A DNA stretch of 64,000 nt, taken from contig NZ_JACHCL010000002.1 of the NCBI RefSeq assembly GCF_014200725.1, positions 1,116,001 through 1,180,000 on the forward strand, read 5' to 3'. The translations under genes and the position numbers were made by a program. This DNA is from Janthinobacterium silvisoli. GTDB lineage: Bacteria; Pseudomonadota; Gammaproteobacteria; Burkholderiales; Burkholderiaceae_D. The notes beneath the pieces were generated by a model that was not told the origin of the DNA, searched no databases, and worked only from the letters and a program-made list of their open reading frames with translations. Below are positions 1 to 6,723 of the stretch, one piece after another (within the stretch, counting starts at the first letter, position 1; the number at the start of each line of letters is the position of its first letter).

Positions 1-48
1 TTCCTCGGCGACGGCGATGAACTGGCGCAGCAGCCGGGTCTCTATCAT
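1..48 (-). CDS. LysR-type transcriptional regulator, N-terminal fragment
   Basis: The minus strand from position 48 encodes MIETRLLRQFIAVAEE and runs off the window edge. This is the usual opening of a LysR-type regulator: the first helix of the winged helix-turn-helix, with the L-R-x-F-x-A-V-A-E-E pattern. Only 16 residues are visible, so neither ligand nor target can be inferred. It starts 15 bp after the trmJ stop codon on the same strand and could be cotranscribed with it. Confidence 0.6.
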   Translation of the reverse strand, partial: MIETRLLRQFIAVAEE

Positions 49-63
49 GGCAGGGCTGATACC

Positions 64-840
64 TTACTTCTTCGCCACGGCCAGGATATGGCGCGCGATG
101 CCGCGCAGGATATTGACTTCTTCCGTCTCCAGTCCCGTGCGCGAAAACAAACGCTTCAAACGCGGCATCAGCTTTTTCGGATTATCGGCGTCCAGAAAGT
201 CAATCGCGACCAGCGCCTGTTCCAGGTGCGCATACATGCCATCGACCTGGGCCAGGCTGGCGGCGTCGCCATGAAAACCGATCGGATTGGCGGCAGGCGC
301 AGCATCCGATACCTCCAGCGCCGCCATGCGGCATTCATAGGCCACCACTTGCGCCGCCTGCGACAGGTTCAGCGAGGAATACTCGGGATTGGCAGGGATA
401 TTGATCAGCACATTGCACTGCTCGACGATCTCGTTGGGCAAGCCAAAACGCTCATTGCCAAAGATCACGGCCGCATGCAGGTCTGTGCTGGCGGCCAGTT
501 GGTTAGATAAAGCGCGCGGCGCCAGTACCGGCGGCGAAAATTCGCGCAGCCGGGCCGACACGGCGGCCGCGTAATTGCAGCCCTCCAGCGCTTCGGCGAT
601 CGAGCCGACGATGCGCGCACCAGCCAGGATATCCTGCGCGCCGCTGGCAAAGGCCACCGCTTCCGGGTCCGTCAAGGCATCGGGAAAGCGCGGATTGACC
701 AGCACCAGTTCAGAAAAACCCATCGTTTTCATGGCCCGGGCGACGGCGCCAATGTTGCCAGAGCGACTAGTTTCGACAAGAATAAATCGCAGGCGGTTAA
801 AAAGAGACGCAAGAGACGTGTTGGTTTCGGGCAGATTCAT
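64..840 (-). CDS. trmJ: tRNA (cytidine/uridine-2'-O-)-methyltransferase TrmJ
   Basis: A 258-residue SPOUT-class enzyme that 2'-O-methylates position 32 of several tRNAs. The N-terminus has the RFILVETSRSGNIGAVARAM segment and then the LVLVNPRFP strand. The C-terminal knot motif SSLNLSQAAQVVAYE is present near residue 150. Length and motifs are normal, so the enzyme should be active. The first 41 codons lie in a 129-bp segment duplicated at 3330-3458. The present start and promoter were therefore probably supplied by the inserted islet, and the gene is a chimera of a resident body and an incoming 5' end. Confidence 0.93.
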   Translation of the reverse strand: MNLPETNTSLASLFNRLRFILVETSRSGNIGAVARAMKTMGFSELVLVNPRFPDALTDPEAVAFASGAQDILAGARIVGSIAEALEGCNYAAAVSARLREFSPPVLAPRALSNQLAASTDLHAAVIFGNERFGLPNEIVEQCNVLINIPANPEYSSLNLSQAAQVVAYECRMAALEVSDAAPAANPIGFHGDAASLAQVDGMYAHLEQALVAIDFLDADNPKKLMPRLKRLFSRTGLETEEVNILRGIARHILAVAKK

Positions 841-845
841 TTAAA
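717..845. repeat. Direct repeat copy A: functional trmJ 5' end
   Basis: This 129-bp segment matches 3330-3458 at a constant offset of 2613 bp, with no gaps and three mismatches (positions 739, 796 and 797). Identity stops abruptly at 716/3329. On the other side it fades into weaker similarity with gaps: the sequence to about 930 still resembles the trmJ-suhB intergenic region after 3458. Copy A is joined to the rest of trmJ; copy B is joined to the suhB side. This is what an insertion at trmJ codon 1-41 by DNA carrying its own diverged trmJ start would leave. Confidence 0.9.
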
Positions 846-1138
846 TGGCTAATTGTGCAGTATCGATAAACAAGGAATTACAGGGAAATCACCCCTACGC
901 TGCCCCACAGACCTGAATTTTAACCTGTACTGACATCCGAAGACGCAATTCTCCCAAACCTTACAAAGCTTCCTTTTTATTAATTATTTATCAATCCCCT
1001 ATACGCCTGAACGCATCCTGTCTGCCAAAGCTGATTATTCCGGCAAAATATAGCTGCCCTGTTCTGATGACCGGCTATTTTTTGCGTACGTATCAACTAT
1101 ACTACTGCCATCCTATACCAGCAGTAAAAGGCTATAAG
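846..1138. other. Islet left flank: substitute trmJ upstream region
   Basis: About 290 bp without a convincing gene. The first 80-90 bp align loosely with the native trmJ upstream region at 3459-3545: both contain GGTATCGAT- or AGTATCGAT-like and ATTTTAACC blocks. This segment therefore probably carries the diverged promoter now driving trmJ. The remainder to 1138 is AT-rich and belongs to the islet. I see no clear terminator for the two-gene operon that ends at 1139. Confidence 0.5.
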
Positions 1139-1675
1139 TCAGCCGTCTCCCGGAGCGCGTTGTACCAAACTATTCTGCGCGGCGATCATGTCCTGTTGGG
1201 ACTGCTCTCGATCAAAGTTCGACTTGATCAGGTCGGCGGGGATTATGGTGACGACCACGATAGCTACCTGCCATTGTGTGAGCAAAGCGAGAATAAAAAA
1301 GGAGACGCCACGCAGTTTTTCCACATGCTCCAAAACTCCCGGAATCTGCTTCAGCAAAGGTGCAAGAATGCCAATCATCAAAAGGCACACTAGTATTATC
1401 GTCGAGTGCACCGCAGGCGTGAGAAGCAGTCCGACATTATCATTACCGGAACCACCTACCGATGAGCTACGCCCAAAACTGATCTTCAAACGTTCCGGAT
1501 AAATAATCGCAAGCCACGCACCAACAACCGCAAAAATAATTGCCGCAGTATTTCGAAGAGCTTCGAACAGTGGCCACTGCTGAGCAAAAGTGATCTTCTG
1601 GCCGAAGTAAAAACCGGCAATGCAAATTGCACTCCCGGCCAAACCCAATAGCAAGAAAATCAAGTATCGAATCAT
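1139..1675 (-). CDS. Unknown four-helix membrane protein of the trmJ islet
   Basis: A 178-residue protein I cannot assign to a family. Four hydrophobic segments are visible at about residues 3-25, 35-59, 80-106 and 120-147, so it should sit in the inner membrane. Segment two ends in AIIYPERLK, and a short Ser/Gly/Asn linker separates helices two and three. The C-terminus is polar with several Gln residues. Its ATG overlaps the TGA of the upstream 339-aa gene in ATGA at 1672-1675, so the two are translationally coupled and probably act together. The gene is AT-rich compared with its neighbours. A membrane effector with a cytosolic partner is an inference from layout only. Confidence 0.75.
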   Translation of the reverse strand: MIRYLIFLLLGLAGSAICIAGFYFGQKITFAQQWPLFEALRNTAAIIFAVVGAWLAIIYPERLKISFGRSSSVGGSGNDNVGLLLTPAVHSTIILVCLLMIGILAPLLKQIPGVLEHVEKLRGVSFFILALLTQWQVAIVVVTIIPADLIKSNFDREQSQQDMIAAQNSLVQRAPGDG

Positions 1676-2691
1676 TGTAAAAATTTTAGAATTTCGTTCT
1701 CATTGTCTTGTAATGACTGTAGCAACGACTCAATGTCTACCGCTGCTTCGTTAATTCGCTTGACGTTAAGTGAAATTACACCTGCAGCCCGCGAACCGCT
1801 AAGCCAATGCTCTTTTTGGTCGCCGTCGAACATAAACCCCAGGTCGTCGAACCCTCGGTGTTGCAACTGATTTTCGGTCTCGATCATTTGCAATAACTCA
1901 TCCGTACTAGGCCGGTAATCCAACTCCAAATAAACACGTTGCTCGGTAACATTAGCTCGGTTCGGCTGACCATGAACGAACTTAATGAAATTCTGCCAAA
2001 GTGACGTATCTATCGTTGATGCGCTGCTTAAGTGTCCCCGCCGTAAGACCCTTCGGATCGTTGCAACGTTATCAGTAAAGAACTTAATCACAGCAGGCTT
2101 ATGATACAACTTTGTCTTGAATTGTGGCCCTATATTCGGGATTACTTCTCTATTGGAAGTGTTCGTGTAACCTGCCACAGCATCAATACCATTCCGGTTC
2201 TCCAGCACCACATAGCGACAGTAGCGCGACATGAACGTTCCAAGATATGCAGCAAGTCCGGGCTGTCCGCTTTTGTTCGAAAACTTCACCGTCGCCAACA
2301 GATTTCGCCCTGGAATTATCCAGAAATAGGTAGCGTATCCGGGAATGCTATTCGCAACCACACCGTTAAGGTGTACTTTTGCGTCGCCCACCTTGGAATT
2401 CATGCTCACAGACGCGACTCCGGATACGGACGATGGAACCTCATTCCAAGTAGCAACTAGCCAACTTGCTGCTTTCTTCTTCAGCCCGAATAGGTAAACC
2501 GGGTCTTCATCGGCATCGGTTGCGGTATTAATGAGTTTTGTCTGTGATAAATCAAGCGCCATGCTCCATTGCTGCACTTGAGTAAGAATGTCGTCCACTC
2601 CCCCGAACATTGGAGAACTATCCCGTGCCTTGTAAAACCCGCATTTATTTATGTTAAAAAAGGTAATATGAACTTCTTCAGGTGTCAACAT
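1672..2691 (-). CDS. Unknown soluble protein of the trmJ islet
   Basis: I chose ATG 2691 (339 aa); a TTG at 2703 would give 343 aa. Neither has a good ribosome binding site. No signal peptide or membrane helix is visible. The N-terminal part contains HITFFNINKCGFY, and the middle has an IPGYATYFWIIPGRNLLATV stretch rich in beta character. The end is acidic and helical (ESLLQSLQDNENEILKFL). I recognise no catalytic motif and no known family. It is the upstream partner of the membrane protein at 1139-1675, coupled by ATGA. Base use is clearly more AT-rich than in trmJ or suhB, which supports horizontal transfer. A role in phage defence is possible but unproven. Confidence 0.75.
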   Translation of the reverse strand: MLTPEEVHITFFNINKCGFYKARDSSPMFGGVDDILTQVQQWSMALDLSQTKLINTATDADEDPVYLFGLKKKAASWLVATWNEVPSSVSGVASVSMNSKVGDAKVHLNGVVANSIPGYATYFWIIPGRNLLATVKFSNKSGQPGLAAYLGTFMSRYCRYVVLENRNGIDAVAGYTNTSNREVIPNIGPQFKTKLYHKPAVIKFFTDNVATIRRVLRRGHLSSASTIDTSLWQNFIKFVHGQPNRANVTEQRVYLELDYRPSTDELLQMIETENQLQHRGFDDLGFMFDGDQKEHWLSGSRAAGVISLNVKRINEAAVDIESLLQSLQDNENEILKFLQ

Positions 2692-2711
2692 GGAAAATAT
2701 CAAATAAATAT

Positions 2712-2891
2712 TTAATTTTCCATTCTACAACTATTTCCTCCTAGCCTACAAAAATACGCATCTTCATCTACCATTCGAGGTTCAACGACTCCAGAAGCAT
2801 AGCTATTAATAGTTGCCATAATAATTACGACGCCGCTATCGCGCTGACAACTCAAGTATTGGCCCGGCCGTCCAATCGGATTTATGGTCAA
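2712..2891 (-). CDS. Possible small ORF upstream of the islet operon (59 aa)
   Basis: An open frame from TTG 2891 to TAA 2712 would encode 59 residues. It contains NPIGRPGQYLSCQRDSG, VVIIMATINSYASG and a C-terminal FCRLGGNSC segment with two Cys. An internal ATG at 2819 would give only 35 residues. It ends just upstream of the 339-aa gene on the same strand. The residue mix looks protein-like and the frame stays open through an otherwise AT-rich stretch. There is no convincing ribosome binding site for either start, so it could be a leader peptide, a small third component, a decayed gene or chance. Confidence 0.3.
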   Translation of the reverse strand: MTINPIGRPGQYLSCQRDSGVVIIMATINSYASGVVEPRMVDEDAYFCRLGGNSCRMEN

Positions 2892-2986
2892 CTCGCTTTA
2901 AGACTAAATCACAACCCACCATCCTTTCTGTGAACAACTACCAAGGATGGCAAATATATCAATTAAACGACACATCCCACATGAAC

Positions 2987-3183
2987 CACCTCGTTATACA
3001 AAACTTTTTTCTTATTAAAAATCAATAAGTTACAGCACTCTTAATAACGTCATCCCAGCAACGATACCAATGCCAAAATAGCATTTTTCCACGATTTCAG
3101 GCTAAAATTGCTCAAAATTTAAGCATTTTTGACGTGCAAAGCATTTCTGGCTAACGCGCCAAATACTTGTGTATAACGAGGTG
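2987..3183. repeat. 14-bp inverted repeat bounding a 197-bp noncoding segment
   Basis: CACCTCGTTATACA at 2987-3000 is an exact reverse complement of TGTATAACGAGGTG at 3170-3183. The segment between is AT-rich with no gene. GCATTTTT-like words recur at 3081, 3123, 3141 (GCATTTCT) and 3259, and TGCGCA-TTTT-TGCGCA forms a small hairpin at 3256-3271. Possible readings are recombinase arm and core sites for the islet, or a structured RNA closed by the 14-bp stem. No integrase or reverse transcriptase is present. No gene is seen from 2892 to 3327. Confidence 0.5.
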
Positions 3184-3327
3184 CACCTGAACACGTCCCA
3201 ACGCTTACGCGCCGCATCATATTGCGACATTACTAATTTTAAAATTCACATATTCTGCGCATTTTTGCGCATGATGTTACGACTGACATGAAAGCCGCAT
3301 AGACACAGACTTTCCTTTGTGCAACAC

Positions 3328-3453
3328 TTAACCCATCGTTTTCATGGCCCGCGCGACGGCGCCAATGTTGCCAGAGCGACTAGTTTCGACAAGAATAAAT
3401 CGCAGGCGCGTAAAAAGAGACGCAAGAGACGTGTTGGTTTCGGGCAGATTCAT
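3328..3453 (-). pseudogene. trmJ: Truncated trmJ remnant (41 codons then stop)
   Basis: Starting at ATG 3453 this copy encodes the same first 41 residues as trmJ with one change (Asn15 to Thr), ending in ARAMKTMG. It then meets TAA at 3328-3330, exactly where identity with copy A ends. It lies next to the native upstream region shared with divergent suhB, so it is the original start of the resident gene cut off by the islet. A 41-residue peptide could still be made from the native promoter but should have no activity. Confidence 0.85.
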
Positions 3454-3458
3454 TTAAA
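3330..3458. repeat. Direct repeat copy B: orphaned native trmJ 5' end
   Basis: Partner of the segment at 717-845, 126 of 129 positions identical. It marks the right edge of the islet: everything to 3329 is foreign, everything after belongs to the trmJ-suhB divergent intergenic region. Confidence 0.9.
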
Positions 3459-3639
3459 ATAGCGCCATTGCGCGGTATCGATACAGGAAATTTCGGGAAG
3501 CGACGTCACAAAACGCTGACGTCAGGCCGGGATTTTAACCATTTCGCCACCGCTACGCTCTTTAATTCATTCTTGCACACTTGCGCTCCGGTACTGAACA
3601 GCACCGCTGGGCGCTCGCGTGCTTTTAACGGAAGCTCAT

Positions 3640-4431
3640 ATGCACCCAATGCTCAATACGGCGATCAAAGCCGCCCGCCGCGCCGCCACCGTCATCAACC
3701 GCGCCTCTTTTGACCTCGACCGCGTCGTCGTCACGGAAAAACAACACAACGATTTCGTCACCGACGTCGACCAGGCGGCTGAACAAGCCATCATTGAGGT
3801 GCTGTCCAAAGCCTATCCTGACCACGCCTTTCTGGGCGAAGAGTCGGGCGCTTCCGCCAACTCGCACGACGAGAATGAATATCAGTGGATCATCGATCCG
3901 CTGGACGGCACCACCAACTTTATCCACGGCTTCCCGCAATACTGCATCTCGATCGCACTGGCACACCGTGGCGTCGTCACGCAAGCCGTCATCTACGACC
4001 CGGTACGCAACGACCTGTTTACGGCCAGCAAAGGCGCCGGCGCCTACCTGAACGAAAAGCGCATCCGCGTCACCAAACTGGACCGCATCGCCAACGCCCT
4101 GCTGGGCACCGGCTACGTGGCTGGCAGCGTGAAAGCGCTGGACGAATACCTGAAGATGTACCAAATCATGGGCGAACGCAGCCAGGGCGTACGCCGCGCC
4201 GGTTCGGCCGCGCTGGACCTGGCTTACGTCGCTTGCGGCCGCCTGGACGGCTTCTACGAAAAAGGCTTGAAGCCTTGGGACATCGCCGCCGGCGCGCTGA
4301 TGATCACGGAATCGGGCGGCATCGTCGGTGAATTCAACGGCGAATCGGACTACCTGTACAAAGGCGACATCATCGCCGCCAGCCCGAAAATCTTTGGCCA
4401 GATGATTACATTGCTGACCCCATTCGCTTAA
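3640..4431 (+). CDS. suhB: Inositol-1-monophosphatase family protein SuhB
   Basis: A 263-residue Mg-dependent phosphatase of the inositol monophosphatase fold. In enterobacteria SuhB also works in rRNA transcription antitermination. Visible motifs are the metal-binding LGEESG, then the [14 protein letters not shown] signature, and near the C-terminus [20 protein letters not shown] 3640 was chosen over an upstream in-frame start at 3619 because GGAAG precedes it at proper spacing and [13 protein letters not shown] is the usual opening. It is divergent from the native trmJ start and followed by a strong terminator. Confidence 0.95.
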   Translation: MHPMLNTAIKAARRAATVINRASFDLDRVVVTEKQHNDFVTDVDQAAEQAIIEVLSKAYPDHAFLGEESGASANSHDENEYQWIIDPLDGTTNFIHGFPQYCISIALAHRGVVTQAVIYDPVRNDLFTASKGAGAYLNEKRIRVTKLDRIANALLGTGYVAGSVKALDEYLKMYQIMGERSQGVRRAGSAALDLAYVACGRLDGFYEKGLKPWDIAAGALMITESGGIVGEFNGESDYLYKGDIIAASPKIFGQMITLLTPFA

Positions 4432-4452
4432 GCAGCGTAGCGGCAAATCCTG

Positions 4453-4479
4453 AAAAAACCGGCCCTGGCCGGTTTTTTT
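4453..4479 (+). terminator. Rho-independent terminator after suhB
   Basis: A-tract, then CCGGCC-CT-GGCCGG, then seven T. Flanking A and T runs extend the stem and let it work in both directions between the convergent suhB and TonB-receptor genes. Confidence 0.85.
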
Positions 4480-4491
4480 GCATTCCAACTC

Positions 4492-6636
4492 CTAAAGAGA
4501 CCCTTCCAGCATCAGGCGCACGGTGCGGTGCGTAGCAGTATCAACGGTGCGCAGGATACTGCCCGTGTTATCGGCATACAGGCTGCGTGTGGGGAACTTC
4601 TGCGCCAGCAGGTTGGCGCCAGAAAGACGCAGGCGCAGCTTGTCGCTGAATTTCCATAATCCGTAGAGATCGAGTTCCCGCTTGGTTCCCTGATAACTCC
4701 ATAATTCACGTGTATCGCGCGATGCACCGCCGGCCTGGTAATTGAGGTTGCCGCCTACCGTCAAGGGCAAGCCGGTCAACTGGTAATCGGCGCCCAGGTT
4801 GGCGCTCCAGGGCAACTGGCTGTCGAGCCGGTTATCAGGGCCGGGGACGGCATCCACACGCGACCAGTTGCGCGCCAGGTTGGCCCGCAGGTCAAGCTTG
4901 GGAGCGCTGGCGAACAGCACCGTCAAGGGCAGCTTGGCTTCCAGCTCGATGCCACGCGCCAAAGCCGTGCCATTGTTGTAGGGCGAGCTGACCCAGCGCC
5001 CATTATCCTGGTACAGCCTGTCCATCATCACATCAGAAATGCGCCGCATGGTGGCGCTGGCGCTCAGCATCGCTCCCTCCCCCAGATAATATTCATAGGC
5101 GGCGTCCAGGCCCCACGCCAGTTCCGGGCGCAACGCCGGATTGCCCTGGGTATCCGGGTTGGTGGGGCTATTGCCATTGTCTATGGTGTAGGGGCGCGGT
5201 ATCAGCTGGAAAATCTGCGGCGCCTTATAGGTGCGCGTAAGGGCCAGGCGCAGCTGGTCCTGGCTGCGCAGCTTCCACAGGCTTTGCAGCACGGGGCTCC
5301 ACACTTGTGACCGCACATCGACCGCTGGACCGTCACCGGTGGCGCTGGCCGTGCGCAAGGATTCCCAGCGCAAGCCCAGGTACAGCGACCAGCGGCTTGA
5401 GATTTCCCATTCATCTTGCGCGAACAGGGCCAGGCGGCGTACCGTGGCGGCATAGTCTGCGTCATACAGCACGGGCGGGCTATCCGGCACCAGCTGGCGT
5501 TCGCGGCGAAACTCCGCGCGCCGCCGGCGTTCCGCCTCCCAGCCCGCCGCCAGGGTATGGTGCTCGCCCAGCGAGCGGCGATAGGTGCCGCTGATGCTGA
5601 CACCGGTATCGTCCACGCCCGAATCGACCAGGCGGGTAGTACTGGTTCCAAAGCCGGCACCATTGAAGGTGTAGTTGCTGCTGCGGTGGTTGTAGTTCAG
5701 GCCCAGTTTCAGGTCGAGACTGGCGCCATGGTCCAGCTTGCGCAGCCAGTGCAGATCGCTGCGCACGATGCTGCTGTCCTGGTTAAAGTAGGCGTCATTG
5801 TCCGGATACTCCGTGTTGCCACCCAAATAAGCTGTTTCCACCACATGGCGGGCGCTGGCCAGGCGCCGGAAACTGAACAGGTTTTGCAGGGACAGGCTGT
5901 CTTCTCCCTCAAGCGCCCATTGCAAACGGGGCGCCAGTTCGAGCGCGTCGCTGGTGACGCGCTCGGTCAGTGGCAGATGGCGGATCACGGTCGGCGTGCC
6001 ATCGACGCGATATTCACGGTCCCATTCGTCCAGCAAGCTCTGACGCCCCGTGTGGCTGAGCGTGCCAGCCAGCACATACGACAGGCTACCCGCCTTGTCG
6101 GACAATTGCATCGTGGCGCTACCGGCTGGCATGCCATTGCTGTGCGATGCACCCAGTTTAAAAGTGCGCTCTGGCTTCCGGGATACTTTTTTCAGGATGA
6201 TATTGATGGAACCGGCAATCGCCTGTGCCGAAAACTCGGCCGTGGTGGCGCGCATGATTTCCACCCGTTCGACCAGTTCCGGATCGAGCGAGTCCAGCGA
6301 AAAGCCGGCTGGCACGGGCACGCCATTGAGCATGATCAAGGTGTAGCCCTGGCCCAGGCCACGCAGCTGAATTTGGCCACCCTGCCCGCTGCCCTGCGCC
6401 CCCCCGATGCTAATGCCGGGCAAGCGCTTCAAGGCGTCCGACAGGCTGCGGTCACCCTGCTGGTTCAATTCTTCGTAGCCGACCACGATGCTGGCCACCG
6501 TATCGTTGCGCCGCTGCTGCAGCTTGCCGGCATTCACAGTCACGGAAGGAACGGTAGTATCAGGGATGGCATCATCGGTATAGGCGTGCGCCGTCAACGG
6601 CAGCGCGAGGCTGCACAAAAATACATTCAATCGCAT
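4492..6636 (-). CDS. TonB-dependent outer-membrane receptor
   Basis: A 714-residue outer-membrane transporter. Residues 1-18 form a signal peptide ending in AHA. A TonB-box-like SVTVNA follows at about residue 31. The plug domain (about 40-150) contains SDALKRLPGISI, QIQLRGLG and a conserved VERVEIMRATTAEF. The rest is a beta-barrel rich in aromatic and amphipathic strands, ending in TVRLMLEGSL rather than a terminal Phe. The substrate cannot be read from sequence; ferric siderophore or another large ligand is possible. It follows the BlaI and M56/M23 genes on the same strand, 87 bp downstream, so it may be their regulated target. Confidence 0.9.
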   Translation of the reverse strand: MRLNVFLCSLALPLTAHAYTDDAIPDTTVPSVTVNAGKLQQRRNDTVASIVVGYEELNQQGDRSLSDALKRLPGISIGGAQGSGQGGQIQLRGLGQGYTLIMLNGVPVPAGFSLDSLDPELVERVEIMRATTAEFSAQAIAGSINIILKKVSRKPERTFKLGASHSNGMPAGSATMQLSDKAGSLSYVLAGTLSHTGRQSLLDEWDREYRVDGTPTVIRHLPLTERVTSDALELAPRLQWALEGEDSLSLQNLFSFRRLASARHVVETAYLGGNTEYPDNDAYFNQDSSIVRSDLHWLRKLDHGASLDLKLGLNYNHRSSNYTFNGAGFGTSTTRLVDSGVDDTGVSISGTYRRSLGEHHTLAAGWEAERRRRAEFRRERQLVPDSPPVLYDADYAATVRRLALFAQDEWEISSRWSLYLGLRWESLRTASATGDGPAVDVRSQVWSPVLQSLWKLRSQDQLRLALTRTYKAPQIFQLIPRPYTIDNGNSPTNPDTQGNPALRPELAWGLDAAYEYYLGEGAMLSASATMRRISDVMMDRLYQDNGRWVSSPYNNGTALARGIELEAKLPLTVLFASAPKLDLRANLARNWSRVDAVPGPDNRLDSQLPWSANLGADYQLTGLPLTVGGNLNYQAGGASRDTRELWSYQGTKRELDLYGLWKFSDKLRLRLSGANLLAQKFPTRSLYADNTGSILRTVDTATHRTVRLMLEGSL

Positions 6637-6663
6637 GGGAGTTCCCGAAAAGGGTGGGTGATT

Positions 6664-6690
6664 GCCGGCCTGGCGCTGCGCCAGGCCGGC
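6664..6690. repeat. 27-bp near-perfect palindrome between the M56/M23 and TonB genes
   Basis: GCCGGCCTGGCGC and its exact reverse complement are separated by a single T. There is no T-tract, so it is not a classical terminator. It could reduce read-through, stabilise an mRNA end or set different expression of the two genes it separates. Confidence 0.6.
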
Positions 6691-6723
6691 CTGCGGCCCT
6701 AATGCATCATGTAAATGACGACA

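Noticed and set aside
2987..3183. Retron-like msr-msd because of the 14-bp flanking inverted repeat
   Set aside because: No reverse transcriptase gene is present in or near the islet.
2987..3183. Integron attC site
   Set aside because: The core words are in the wrong order: GTTA lies in the left arm and TAAC in the right, the reverse of attC, and GTTATAC does not fit GTTRRRY.
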